This document shows, in pieces, positions 8,501 through 16,858 of a stretch of 43,831 nt of DNA. The stretch covers positions 1 through 43,831 of the IMG/VR virus record IMGVR_UViG_3300011269_000008; one strand, written 5' to 3'. The stretch's first letter is position 1, and each line of letters opens with the position of its first letter. This stretch comes from a virus. The position numbers and the translations under genes were made by a program. Below the pieces are notes generated by a model that was not told the DNA's origin, searched no databases, and saw only the letters and a list, made by a program, of their open reading frames with translations.

Positions 8501-9331
8501 CTACCGGCTCTGACCGCGAAGGATATCTAGCCAAGAAAGAGGAGCGGCTTGGCTTTCCTGTAATTGCAAATCTGCTTCCGGAGAGGATTTGACCAAGCGG
8601 CCGGATAACGTCCATTTATAATCAGGCGGAATCGGAGGAAGACCCGTCGATTTTTTAGCTCCTATTTGTTCAAGCCATTTATCCATTTCTTCGCGCTGCG
8701 AACGATTTGTCGCCCACTTTTCTTGAAGACGATTTCTTAGACCGGACATTCCCATTCCGACAGGTCTGCCGCCCGTTAATCCAGAAGGTTTCAAGTTTTC
8801 AGTTACGAGCGTATCAGGATAGTTGTATCCTGCATTCTGATATTGTCCCGTTTTCCTGGCGATGTTCAATGCTTCTTCGCGATTCACAAAGTTCCCCGCT
8901 GAAGTAGTGAAGCCTTCTTCTATATTGTTAACGGCTTGCTTGTATTTGTCGTAGGGATATATGTTGCGAAGATTATCGAGCGCGTCACCATGGTTCACCC
9001 CTTCAAAGACATCCTTTCCTGCCCTAATGGCGGGCGCCTTGATCTTAAGCGTTCCCGCCATCCCAGCAAAATTGCTTGCCTGATCTATATTCTTGGCGAG
9101 AATATCTGGATTCTGCGCCAACTCTCTTAGATAGTCTTTTGGCTCTGTTCCGGGAAGATGAACAGGACTGTAATCGGCCTGCAGATGCGTTTCGTAGAAC
9201 TGCCGCAGCCAGTCCAGCACCGATTGAGCGGGGTTCGGCTGCTCGGGTTGATGCGTCATTGATTGGATTTCTTCCGGAGCCAGCCACGGCGCCGTTTGAT
9301 TTGGCCATTGCGTCGGATTGAATCCGCTCAC
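8501..9331 (-). CDS. Unknown protein inserted in the tail module (possible moron)
   Basis: 276 aa, GTG start in a GTGA overlap with the upstream adaptor gene; its TAG is directly followed by the hub gene ATG. The second half carries EGFTTSAGNFVNREEALNIARKTGQ-type sequence, which I recognise from proteins of other phages but cannot assign to a function, and KPSGLTGGRP. Base composition is more AT-rich than both neighbours. The Pro-rich first 40 residues look disordered. It may be a later insertion between two conserved tail genes. Confidence 0.65.
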   Translation of the reverse strand: MSGFNPTQWPNQTAPWLAPEEIQSMTHQPEQPNPAQSVLDWLRQFYETHLQADYSPVHLPGTEPKDYLRELAQNPDILAKNIDQASNFAGMAGTLKIKAPAIRAGKDVFEGVNHGDALDNLRNIYPYDKYKQAVNNIEEGFTTSAGNFVNREEALNIARKTGQYQNAGYNYPDTLVTENLKPSGLTGGRPVGMGMSGLRNRLQEKWATNRSQREEMDKWLEQIGAKKSTGLPPIPPDYKWTLSGRLVKSSPEADLQLQESQAAPLSWLDILRGQSR

Positions 9332-9927
9332 GGCGTCGGCCCCATTGTCCGCATCGACATATTGGTCCGCTCGTTGAAGTCATTGATGAGGATGTCCTGC
9401 ATTCCTTCATCCGCCAGCGTTTTCCACACCGAAAGCTTTTCGGCATCGATATTGAAACCCTGGGCCTCGGCGAGCGAGCCATAGAGGTAGATATCGGGGG
9501 CGACTGTCCAAAGCCAATTTAGCGCGGTAGAAAGCGCTGCCGTCTTACCGCGATAGACGATTTCCAATGCGGTATCGTCGGCAGGAGCTACTTTGATATT
9601 GCCGGCTTCGATCGTGAACACATCCGGAATGCCCGCCGACCCGACCGGATGATTGGCTTGCATGAAGCCCGGATGAACGTAATCGAGTTCCTGCCGCGGA
9701 TTGCCCGTCCAGGTGACGCGCCGCATTCCGAGGAAATCTGCCGGCAGCGGGCCGGAGGCGCTCGTCATGGTCACGGAAGCCACAACCTCAGTCGGCCGTA
9801 TATTAAGCTTGCGGGCGATCTTGGCTTCGAACAGTGTGATAAAATCCGGGATATTCGCCGTAAGCTCATCGCGAGCGAGCCAGTTGGCGACCTGGGTCTG
9901 GAGGTCGGAATAGGTGATGAAAGGCAT
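9328..9927 (-). CDS. Head-to-tail adaptor-like protein
   Basis: 199 aa. It begins with ITYSDLQTQVANWLARDEL, then a helical segment with FEAKIARKLNIRPTE, a beta segment with PADFLGMRRVTW, and AADE-type helices at the end. This layout (helix-rich N-terminus, central strands with P-x-D-F-L) is typical of the small adaptor or head completion proteins next to the gp10-like hub in podoviruses. Its position between virion genes supports this. Confidence 0.6.
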   Translation of the reverse strand: MPFITYSDLQTQVANWLARDELTANIPDFITLFEAKIARKLNIRPTEVVASVTMTSASGPLPADFLGMRRVTWTGNPRQELDYVHPGFMQANHPVGSAGIPDVFTIEAGNIKVAPADDTALEIVYRGKTAALSTALNWLWTVAPDIYLYGSLAEAQGFNIDAEKLSVWKTLADEGMQDILINDFNERTNMSMRTMGPTP

Positions 9928-10224
9928 CTACCGCGTCCTCAAGAATAGCCAATCATGATCGCGAATCTTCTTCACCATCAGCGCCGTGAATTCCTTGGAG
10001 GGATATTTCAGCGATGTATTGCCGCGCGCATGCTCGGCATAAAGCCATTGCAGGATCACCGTATTGGGGATTTCTGCAATGGGCTGGCCCCAATCCGACT
10101 TGTGGGGGTCGGATTGCGAACGCTTGTTGGCCTCGACGATGCCTTCGCAATCCTGCGTGGTGATGGCATGGATTTTGCGCTCGCTTTCATCGAGGATGAG
10201 ATTGGTTTCCTGCCAGCCGTCCAT
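9928..10224 (-). CDS. Conserved small late-operon protein
   Basis: 98 aa, acidic N-terminus, mostly helical. It contains IAEIPNTVILQWLYAEHARG, and the C-terminus resembles a short phage family ending in K-x-x-x-D-x-x-(Y/W)-x-(F/W)-L-R. I know these from the same location next to adaptor proteins but not their function. The TAG abuts the ATG of the adaptor gene. Confidence 0.65.
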   Translation of the reverse strand: MDGWQETNLILDESERKIHAITTQDCEGIVEANKRSQSDPHKSDWGQPIAEIPNTVILQWLYAEHARGNTSLKYPSKEFTALMVKKIRDHDWLFLRTR

Positions 10225-10227
10225 GGC

Positions 10228-10542
10228 TTACGAAAGCTCAGTAATTGAGAGATTATTTCCGGCGACGGCCGTTCCATCTTGGATTACTGCTATTTTCTGC
10301 CCGGGATTGACGGCGATGAATTCGATCCATTGGTACGGAAGAAAGGGACTCGTCGCGACGGCTGTTGGCGTGCCATCTCCGATTAAGATACGGCACCCTA
10401 GGTTAGTCGTGGTAAGCGCGCCACTCGCGCAAATACGAATCCAATAGGTCTGCGTCCCAAACGCTGTCGAAGCGGCAGAAGCCGCGCCGATTGCCACTTG
10501 CTGCGCCGCCCCTTGATGATAGACATCATGAAAAAGCGCCAT
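10228..10542 (-). CDS. Small beta-rich structural protein
   Basis: 104 aa, low in charge, rich in Ala, Thr, Gly and Ile. It starts MALFHDVYHQGAAQQVAIG and has alternating hydrophobic strands (YWIRICASGALTTTNLGCRILIG; WIEFIAVNPGQKIAVIQDG). A decoration or head-surface protein is plausible. It is linked by TAATG to the upstream gene. Confidence 0.55.
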   Translation of the reverse strand: MALFHDVYHQGAAQQVAIGAASAASTAFGTQTYWIRICASGALTTTNLGCRILIGDGTPTAVATSPFLPYQWIEFIAVNPGQKIAVIQDGTAVAGNNLSITELS

Positions 10543-10751
10543 TAGCGGCTCCTCGGAAGTTTGCCGCTTCCCTTGTCGCCAAGCTGGCCAAGATCGCCGC
10601 GGTTAGCTATGGGCTCTGTAAGGCCGAAACGGTCTTGCCGGCGCGGCTCTCGGCGATGGCCATAGTCATCCACGGAAGTGTCGCGCGTCGTCAAGGCCTC
10701 GCCCTTCGCGCCCCTCGTGCCGCTGTATGGGCCACCTTTGAATTTGCCCAT
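10542..10751 (-). CDS. Small basic late-operon protein
   Basis: 69 aa, Gly/Arg/Asp-rich (GKFKGGPYSGTRGAKGEAL; RREPRRQDRFG) and probably disordered. It is kept as a gene because it begins one base after the TGA of the decoration-like gene and ends in a TAATG overlap with the next. No function can be assigned. Confidence 0.5.
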   Translation of the reverse strand: MGKFKGGPYSGTRGAKGEALTTRDTSVDDYGHRREPRRQDRFGLTEPIANRGDLGQLGDKGSGKLPRSR

Positions 10752-10752
10752 T

Positions 10753-11139
10753 TCAAATGCTCCGTGCGCGGATGAGAACGGTCACAACGGCATTGGCACC
10801 ATTCGTGAGGCCAGCGCCGAGCACGATCTTGATCGTGTCGCCTTCGGTGACGGCCTGGCGGGCAGACAGGCTGACGCCCTGGAACGCTGATGTGCCGGAT
10901 GACTGGCCGACAACCGCGGACGTGCAGGCGACCGTCGCGCCGGCCACGTTATTGACCGTGAAGGTGAGCGTCGCCGGACCGGCGGTTATCGCTGTGCCGT
11001 CGATCGCCACGATATAGACGCCGAGAATTTCGCCACGCGTGGGACAGCCCACGGCGATGGTAAATCCGGCGGTAATGGTGGCCGCGGAACCCACCGTAAG
11101 TGGGATATCAAAATCGCGGGTATTGACGGGAAGAGCCAT
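10753..11139 (-). CDS. Putative head decoration protein
   Basis: 128 aa, almost free of charged residues, with Thr/Ala/Val/Gly-rich strands. It begins MALPVNTRDFDIPLTVGSAA and ends VVTVLIRARS. It is the first gene after the major capsid gene, where small capsid-decorating proteins commonly lie. The fold is inferred from composition. Confidence 0.55.
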   Translation of the reverse strand: MALPVNTRDFDIPLTVGSAATITAGFTIAVGCPTRGEILGVYIVAIDGTAITAGPATLTFTVNNVAGATVACTSAVVGQSSGTSAFQGVSLSARQAVTEGDTIKIVLGAGLTNGANAVVTVLIRARSI

Positions 11140-11196
11140 GGCATTCTCCGAACGAAAGGGAGGGCAGGCGCGGCGATAGCCGTTTGCTCACGCAAG

Positions 11197-11225
11197 GGCC
11201 CCTCTCTCCACAGCGGAAGAGAGCC
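11197..11225 (-). terminator. Hairpin after the capsid gene, possible attenuator
   Basis: In the 111-nt gap between the capsid gene and the decoration gene the transcript can fold CTCTCTTCC against GGAGAGAG, with flanking GGC/GCC. The loop is 5 nt and one base is bulged. No U-tract follows, so it is a weak terminator at best. It could lower expression downstream of the capsid or stabilise the capsid mRNA. Confidence 0.35.
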
Positions 11226-11250
11226 TTCAATACGTCGCGCCTGTATCGGA

Positions 11251-12204
11251 TTACGAAGTGGTGAGATCGAAGACGCCGCCGGAGGCCGCTTCGTTGCGAG
11301 CTACCAGCGCATATTCGCTCAAGATCATCTTGTTATCCGCGTCGCCGACCTTTGCGAGCGGCGTGGAGACCATCTTGCGGCCGGTGAGAAACGCGAGCGC
11401 CCAAAGATCCATCTGGAGCACGAGGACATCCCGCGCCCGGCTGAAGCGGTTGGGCACGATATCGAGCAGCCCGAAGTCGCTGTCATAGAGAACCACGGAA
11501 GCCGTGATCTTTTTCGCCCGCGTATCTTCGGTTGGCGTCGCGCGGCCGGTGAAGGTCGAGAATACCTGCTTATTGAAGGCACCCGTCATGATCGTGTCGG
11601 GCTTGCCGCCGGCCGTCCAAGCCGATTGAAGGACGCCTTTCAGCAAGATTTCCGAGAACGCCCGTTGCGTGCCGTCGGTTCGGGTCGCCGCGCCATCCGC
11701 AGTTGCCGGATTGGCCCCGGTTGCACCGAAAACGCCGTTGGTCTTGATCCAGGAGAGAACGGTCGCTGTAAGACGGGCCGTAGCATCGGCGCCCGCATTC
11801 TTTGCGACATTGGTCCCCGTGATGATGAACTCCATGTCGCGCTTCAGTTCCATGCCCTTGAGCATTTCCTGATACGACATTTCATCACCGCGGCCGGCGC
11901 GGTTGACTTCGCGGTTGGTGCCCGTCACTGACGGGAACTTGCCCGAAATCTGGCAGATATTACCGCGGCGCACAGTCGGCGTGGCCGCAACTTGCGTCAC
12001 ATCGCCGCCTTCGAGCTGGGCATTGGCGGCGGCGGCCGCGAGGGACTGCAACTGCCATTCGTGGTTCACCGCCGTGGCGGTTTCACGCTCGATACCGCTC
12101 TGAAAGGGAACGTCGGTCGGATCGATGCGGTAGATTTCGTCACTCAAGTCTTCGCGCAGGCCTATCGTTTCATAGGTCGCAAACGCGCCGGTATGGAGTG
12201 CCAT
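11251..12204 (-). CDS. Major capsid protein (DUF5309 / SU10-like)
   Basis: 317 aa. It starts MALHTGAFATYETIGLREDL, then SDEIYRIDPTDVPFQSGI, AVNHEWQLQSL and AAANAQLEGGD, and ends ASGGVFDLTTS. These are characteristic of the SU10-type capsid family (DUF5309, HK97-like fold). Internal hallmarks are ISGKFPSVTGTNREVNRAGRGDEM, FIITGTNVAKN and LLDIVPNRFSRARD. Length is normal for the family. It is followed by a hairpin gap and preceded by the scaffold-like gene. Confidence 0.92.
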   Translation of the reverse strand: MALHTGAFATYETIGLREDLSDEIYRIDPTDVPFQSGIERETATAVNHEWQLQSLAAAAANAQLEGGDVTQVAATPTVRRGNICQISGKFPSVTGTNREVNRAGRGDEMSYQEMLKGMELKRDMEFIITGTNVAKNAGADATARLTATVLSWIKTNGVFGATGANPATADGAATRTDGTQRAFSEILLKGVLQSAWTAGGKPDTIMTGAFNKQVFSTFTGRATPTEDTRAKKITASVVLYDSDFGLLDIVPNRFSRARDVLVLQMDLWALAFLTGRKMVSTPLAKVGDADNKMILSEYALVARNEAASGGVFDLTTS

Positions 12205-12213
12205 GATTTGCCT

Positions 12214-13308
12214 CTAACGAGAGGCGGCTTTACGCCTTTCCGTCCGCAGCTCTGCTGCGAGCTCGATGGCGCGAGTGCCTCTCGCTTTCGAAAGTTGGGT
12301 TTCAAGGGATTTGATGACCTGAGCGTTCGCCCCGCTCGGAGCAGATGCAACGCCAGGCCGTTGAACCGGAGGAAGTCCTCTTGTCGCAGCCCTTTTCAGG
12401 CCATTGGCCTTTTCGGCTGCCAGGACACGCGATTCGACTGCGGCTTTGATCAGAAGCTGCACGCGATGGTCCCGCAGGCTCAAACTGCCCTGCCCGTTCC
12501 ATGCGCGTGCCAATTCTTCCGGTTTGAAGCCTAAGTCGATCAGCGCATCGCGAGCGCCTTTTTGCAGTTTCTCGGCTTTTGCCTTGTCCTGAAAGTCGGG
12601 GACTTGCTCGGCAAAGAGCTTGTCCTCGTCCTCTGCATATCTCGCAAACTGGCTTTGTTGTTCGGATGCCTGGCGTTGGACAGCTACCGTTATTTCCTGC
12701 TGGACCGCGGCGACCTGCTTCTGGTGTGCGTCCCAGCGGATATAACGGGGCCAATCTTCGACAGACATTTTCTGGACATCCGCCATCGTGCGGATGTCCG
12801 CGAACTCGCCGGCAAGCGTTGATTGCAGAGAATTCAACAACAGCGGCAACGCCGTTTCGTACTGCCTTCGAACTTCCTCAGTTTGCTGTTCCTTGGCCGT
12901 AATGGCCTTGGTTTTTTCAGCATATTCGTTTTGACGAGTGCGAAACTCCCGGTCCCTTTCCTGTTCGCGATTGGCAAGATATTCCTGCGTCTCGCGAGGC
13001 AAGGCCTTGAACCGTTCCTTTTCGTCCTTCGTCCAACTCCGCGGCGGATCGACGGGAGCCAGTTCCTCAGCGGGAGCCTCGGTTTCTGGGGCATCGTCTA
13101 CTGCGGGTTCGCCGGGGGCCTGATCATCAGGGGCGGCGTCGCCTTGCGGAGGCGAATTTGGGATTTCGGCCGCATCCTGCGATGTGCCTTCAGCGGCCTT
13201 GCGGCGCTTCTCGCTCAGCTCGGCAGCAATATCAGCCAGCGACGTGCTGCCGTTTACGGCATGCGGCGGCGGGATTATAGGAGCCGGGATTGCGGAAATT
13301 TCGGGCAT
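12214..13308 (-). CDS. Scaffolding protein-like
   Basis: 364 aa, highly charged. An Ala/Pro/Glu-rich disordered N-terminal third is followed by WTKDEKERFKALPRETQEYLANREQ and long coiled-coil helices with many Gln and Glu (residues about 120-230). A basic C-terminal helix-turn-helix ends RTERRKAASR. Its place directly before the capsid gene and its coiled-coil composition are typical of podovirus scaffolds. The TGATG overlap couples it to the previous gene. Confidence 0.75.
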   Translation of the reverse strand: MPEISAIPAPIIPPPHAVNGSTSLADIAAELSEKRRKAAEGTSQDAAEIPNSPPQGDAAPDDQAPGEPAVDDAPETEAPAEELAPVDPPRSWTKDEKERFKALPRETQEYLANREQERDREFRTRQNEYAEKTKAITAKEQQTEEVRRQYETALPLLLNSLQSTLAGEFADIRTMADVQKMSVEDWPRYIRWDAHQKQVAAVQQEITVAVQRQASEQQSQFARYAEDEDKLFAEQVPDFQDKAKAEKLQKGARDALIDLGFKPEELARAWNGQGSLSLRDHRVQLLIKAAVESRVLAAEKANGLKRAATRGLPPVQRPGVASAPSGANAQVIKSLETQLSKARGTRAIELAAELRTERRKAASR

Positions 13309-13604
13309 CAGGAGGTGAACTCTCTGTTATCGCGCTGTTGAGCGACGATCAATTCATCGAGATCGCGTTTCGCGAGCTTTCCATCGGAAATGACCTTCTG
13401 CAAAACGGCTCGGAAGAGCACAACGCCTTGCAGGCCATGCCACATCAGCTCGCGCCCCGATGTGTCACGAGGGTCAGTCGCGATCCAATTCCGCATGAAT
13501 GCCTGCCCGACCGCGTCGAGGCATTCTTTATGCAGTTCGTCCTCAAGCAGCGCCTTGGCGCGGGCGGCTCGATGCATTTTCGCATAAGTCGGATCTTCGC
13601 TCAT
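13308..13604 (-). CDS. Conserved phage protein, unknown
   Basis: 98 aa, helical and charged. Sequence such as DEALHKEC-like ELHKECLDAVGQAFMRNW and RELMWHGLQGVVLFRAVL is seen. It has an excellent AAAGGAG upstream and an ATGA overlap with the 50-aa gene before it. It lies between the Trp-repeat protein and the scaffold. Function unknown. Confidence 0.7.
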   Translation of the reverse strand: MSEDPTYAKMHRAARAKALLEDELHKECLDAVGQAFMRNWIATDPRDTSGRELMWHGLQGVVLFRAVLQKVISDGKLAKRDLDELIVAQQRDNREFTS

Positions 13605-13753
13605 GCTACTCCTTTGGCTTCGTCATGCCGCCGCACAATCAAACGCCACAATTCGAGTTCTTCCAATTCCGGTTCGCCGGCCCGATGCCGCCGCCAATTC
13701 TCGGCGCGGGCTTCAAGTTCAAGGGGCGTAAGGAGTTCCTGTCCCGGGATCAA
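13601..13753 (-). CDS. 50-aa charged protein with TTG start
   Basis: An open frame of exactly 50 codons. It starts with TTG in a TTGA overlap with the preceding stop and ends in an ATGA overlap with the next gene. The product is strongly helical and charged: IPGQELLTPLELEARAENW, then RRHRAGEPELEELELW and a basic end. No independent RBS is seen, so translation would depend on coupling. The perfect fit between two stop/start overlaps is the main support. Confidence 0.6.
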   Translation of the reverse strand: MIPGQELLTPLELEARAENWRRHRAGEPELEELELWRLIVRRHDEAKGVA

Positions 13754-15462
13754 TTGAAAAACAGAAGCATTTCGGCCTCTTCCTCTTCGAGTTCTTCGAG
13801 AATCAGTTCGGCGTAGCGAACTATCGCTGTCGTTTGAGCCATCACGGCGGCTCTTGTTTTTGATGCCTCCATAGCCGCCGATGCAGCCTGAAGGCGCTCA
13901 ATTACGGGATCGACAAGACTCGCGACTTCACTTTCCTCGGGGGTAAGCCAAAGCGCGTCTATAATGCCATGTGCCGCGGTCGCGGCCTTAACGAGCAATC
14001 TGCGCTGTTCAGCTTTGGACTTCTCAGCTTTGGCGAGAAGCGCGGCCTCAATAGCTTCCAGTTCCTCGATGCGCTCGCGGTGACGCTTGCGCGTGTAGCT
14101 GATGACATAGCCGGCGCCGCCAGGGCCTTGCGTCGGAGGCGTGGCATCGACGCCGACCCACAGAGCCGACCCGAGGCCCTCAGCGCTCAGAGCTCCTTGT
14201 GTGGCGCCTGATGAGCCTATCCAAGGCGCATCCGCAATGCCGGCCGACGACCAAAGGCTTGCTGCCGTTGCAGCGCCCGTCCAAGGGACGGCTCCTATGC
14301 CACTGGCAGACCAGATACCAGAGAAGATTGAAGCTCCGGTCCAGATAGCATCGTTGGCGGTTCCTGCGCTGCTCCAGACGCCGGAAGCGATGGATATCCC
14401 GATACCAACCCAAGTTGCAGCGCCAGTGCCTGCTGATGACCAGACGCCATCAAGGACTCCTGTGCCGACCCAGCTTGCCGCACCGCTTCCGGAACTCGAC
14501 CATGTGGCCGCGGCGGTCGAGGCTCCAATCCAAATTGCGTCATTGGCAATTCCAGCGCTTGACCAGGCCGCCGCCCCAATAGCCGCGCCAGTCCAGTTCG
14601 CACCGCCGCTGCCGACCGCGCTCCAAGTGCCAGCATTTATAACACCTCCGGTTAGTATCTGCGGGAATGGAAGCCGAAGCCCGAAGGGCGGAACTTTGCT
14701 TCTTAAAGGCACTTGCCCTAATGCGGGCGTTCTCTGCGTCGATTGCGCATCGACTGGGATACCTACCCAAGGCGCATTCGAAGTGCCGGTGCTGGACCAA
14801 GTGCCCGAGATAATTGTTGCGGCCGCCGGCAAATTCGTAACGAGAGCGACTCGGAACGGGCTCACGCCGGATAGGGATTTACCAATAAATTCCGGCCTGA
14901 ATAAAATTGGCCTTTGCAGCGGAGCGGCACCAGAAACCGCCGCCGTGATAATAACCTTCTCTAAAAAGAAGGCTTGATTTGCATTAAGTATGCTTAGGCC
15001 AGATGGCGTCGTCTGCGAGGAAGAATCGGCAGCCCCGCCATCTCCGTAGAGAGCGGCCCCGGTGACGGTCGCGGTTGCTACCGCGCCCCCATTAGTGCTC
15101 AAAACATGAAACGCACAGGTATATTTTTTGGTGTTGTTAAAGTTCTGCGCCAGCGTGAAGATATCTGACGTAACTTCGCCACCAGGCGAGCTATCGACGC
15201 CAGAAGCGCCGCCAAACTTTACTTGAACCTGATCGCCGGCAAAATTTGGGTCCGTGGCGCCGCTTTGACCGAACCAGACGCTTGTCATTGCACCCGTGAC
15301 GGTGCCCTGCGCAGTTCCCCATCGAAAAACCAACTGACACTGAGCGCCGGACGCAGCGGACAACAGCGCTGTTGCTAAGACCTGTCTGTAATTTATGTTT
15401 CCGTTGGTGTCACCGTCATCAGTTCCGGTGAGCGGAGTCGCTTGGTCATAAACAGTAGTCAT
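13750..15462 (-). CDS. Trp-repeat structural protein with C-terminal coiled coil
   Basis: 570 aa. Residues 1-210 form a beta-rich head domain. Residues about 218-236 and 278-440 hold roughly nine imperfect 20-22-residue repeats of the type (G/A)-x-W-S-S-x-G-x-x-x-x-x-x-W-x-G-A. Residues about 455-570 are a charged helical tail with coiled-coil character, ending in an acidic ELEEEEAE run. A virion surface or fibre-like role is likely from the genome position between portal and scaffold. The opposite strand shows a 278-codon open frame that is only a shadow of the repeats. Confidence 0.75.
   Translation of the reverse strand: MTTVYDQATPLTGTDDGDTNGNINYRQVLATALLSAASGAQCQLVFRWGTAQGTVTGAMTSVWFGQSGATDPNFAGDQVQVKFGGASGVDSSPGGEVTSDIFTLAQNFNNTKKYTCAFHVLSTNGGAVATATVTGAALYGDGGAADSSSQTTPSGLSILNANQAFFLEKVIITAAVSGAAPLQRPILFRPEFIGKSLSGVSPFRVALVTNLPAAATIISGTWSSTGTSNAPWVGIPVDAQSTQRTPALGQVPLRSKVPPFGLRLPFPQILTGGVINAGTWSAVGSGGANWTGAAIGAAAWSSAGIANDAIWIGASTAAATWSSSGSGAASWVGTGVLDGVWSSAGTGAATWVGIGISIASGVWSSAGTANDAIWTGASIFSGIWSASGIGAVPWTGAATAASLWSSAGIADAPWIGSSGATQGALSAEGLGSALWVGVDATPPTQGPGGAGYVISYTRKRHRERIEELEAIEAALLAKAEKSKAEQRRLLVKAATAAHGIIDALWLTPEESEVASLVDPVIERLQAASAAMEASKTRAAVMAQTTAIVRYAELILEELEEEEAEMLLFFN
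14143..14631 (-). repeat. Tandem repeats coding for W-S-S-x-G ... W-x-G units
   Basis: About eight consecutive repeats of 60-66 bp encode the Trp repeats of the surrounding gene, with one more isolated unit near 14755-14805. Repeats differ at many third positions, so the peptide pattern rather than the DNA is conserved. Confidence 0.75.
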
Positions 15463-15653
15463 CGCGTCGCACTGACGAGGGCAACCACGTTCAGCGGAAC
15501 TTCACCGTGCCCAATCCTGTAAGTTGTTACAGCGGAAATTGTATCCGCAATGGCAGTCGCCTGGTCCGGGAATTCCCCGTCAGCTACGCCCCATAGTACC
15601 TGTTTGGCCACGCCCCCATCGGTATAATTTACGGCGATAAGATATCCAGCCAT
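15459..15653 (-). CDS. Small late-operon protein
   Basis: 64 aa, beginning MAGYLIAVNYTDGGVAKQV, then a strand-rich sequence with GHGEVPLNVVALV. It has an ATGA overlap with the Trp-repeat gene. Probably a small structural protein; unknown otherwise. Confidence 0.6.
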   Translation of the reverse strand: MAGYLIAVNYTDGGVAKQVLWGVADGEFPDQATAIADTISAVTTYRIGHGEVPLNVVALVSATR

Positions 15654-15661
15654 AGGTCATA

Positions 15662-16222
15662 TCAGTTCAGCGCCGTGACTTCCATGTCGTGGACCTGCAT
15701 CGTTTCGGCCGTCGAGCCGGAGCGCTTGGCTTGCACACTGATGATCTTGGCTGCAGTCAGATCGCAGGCTCCCGATACGACGGCGGCTGAATCGGGGATG
15801 AGCATTGGAGCCAAAGTCGATGCAATAAGGCCAACATTGAAGAGCGTCATGCCCGTGCAGAAAAGAGTGCCGGTCGCGCCGATCGAGCGGCAATGAACAA
15901 ACACCTCGCACATCCATGACAGGTTTGTTTTGCTGGCGGTAAGAGCGGTGGCGACAGATGAGGCAAGCAGCGTGCCATTTGCGGCCGTGCCATCTCCATA
16001 GTAGATATCAAATACCAAATTGCCGGGAGTTGCAGCCGTCGTCATGCGGCCGAATAGACGGATTTTCAATTTCTTCCCGATTCGAGCAAAATATTGGCCG
16101 CCGAGAACTGGAAAATTGGCGGCCGGATAAAGCGCTAAATCGGTAGTCAAAAGTGTGACAGCGGTGATATCCGTCCCGATGAAGGGTTCCCGTATATCGT
16201 TATAGAAAAGGCCGTCAGCCAT
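15662..16222 (-). CDS. Beta-rich structural protein
   Basis: 186 aa, beginning MADGLFYNDIREPFIGTD. It has a hydrophobic beta pattern (FARIGKKLKIRLFGRMTTA; GNLVFDIYYGDGTAANGTLLAS) and ends QVHDMEVTALN. The layout is like small capsid- or tail-associated beta-sandwich proteins of podoviruses. Its ATG lies in an 8-nt overlap with the upstream gene. Confidence 0.6.
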   Translation of the reverse strand: MADGLFYNDIREPFIGTDITAVTLLTTDLALYPAANFPVLGGQYFARIGKKLKIRLFGRMTTAATPGNLVFDIYYGDGTAANGTLLASSVATALTASKTNLSWMCEVFVHCRSIGATGTLFCTGMTLFNVGLIASTLAPMLIPDSAAVVSGACDLTAAKIISVQAKRSGSTAETMQVHDMEVTALN

Positions 16223-16412
16223 TGGCGCGCTCCGTTCGGTAAGCCGCCATCATGCGTTCTTTGATGGCATTTGGATCAGTGATCCCTGCGTCACGGCAAG
16301 CTTGCGCGGCGCCGGCCATCGCGGCCTCAAGCCGCCGCGAAAGAGGCCGATCTAGATGACCTTTGGCATCTTTGGCAGCAACAGAGGCAAACGAAGCTTC
16401 GACGATTGGCAT
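16215..16412 (-). CDS. Small helical late-operon protein
   Basis: 65 aa, helical: RPLSRRLEAAMAGAAQACR, then DAGITDPNAIKERMMAAYR. It has TAATG coupling with the upstream gene and an ATGGCTGA overlap with the next. Function unknown. Confidence 0.65.
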   Translation of the reverse strand: MPIVEASFASVAAKDAKGHLDRPLSRRLEAAMAGAAQACRDAGITDPNAIKERMMAAYRTERANG

Positions 16413-16858
16413 TAATCCTCCGTAATCGTGCTAGCGGTTGTAAGACGCGGCGTGACGCCAGTGCTAACTGAGATGTTCGGGGTTACCGTCCCGCTGTACA
16501 TCAATCTATTGGCACCTGATGTGGATACACCTGCGCCGGCGTGTGTGATTGTCGCCGTGCCGCCTGTGCAAGCCGGAAAATCGATATTGGCGACTGGACT
16601 GGCTTGTGTGGGAGCCGACCCCGAGACAGTCCAGCCAGCTCCAGATCGCGCGACGGCCACGCGAGCATAACTCGTATATGTCGTTTCACTTGTGCCTTGG
16701 TTTCCGGTCTCACCGGGGTCGGCCGTATGGAGACTTACAAAGATGCTGCCCGCGGCAGTGCTTCCCCGCACTCCAGTCGCATCGCCAAGATTGGCAATGT
16801 TGGTATTATTGAACAAAAGCAGGAGAAGATCGTTCTCGAACGCATCTGATTTGCTCAT
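16412..16858 (-). CDS. Phage structural protein, beta-sandwich type
   Basis: 148 aa. It starts MSKSDAFENDLLLLLFNNTN and contains FVSLHTADPGETGNQGTSE and TYTSYARVAVAR, a combination found in a widespread family of small phage tail or head-associated proteins. Function is not established to my knowledge. It follows the portal gene through an ATGA overlap. Confidence 0.7.
   Translation of the reverse strand: MSKSDAFENDLLLLLFNNTNIANLGDATGVRGSTAAGSIFVSLHTADPGETGNQGTSETTYTSYARVAVARSGAGWTVSGSAPTQASPVANIDFPACTGGTATITHAGAGVSTSGANRLMYSGTVTPNISVSTGVTPRLTTASTITED

Noticed and set aside
14141-14977. 278-codon plus-strand ORF
   Set aside because: It is the complement of the Trp-repeat gene; the repeat composition prevents stops on the other strand.
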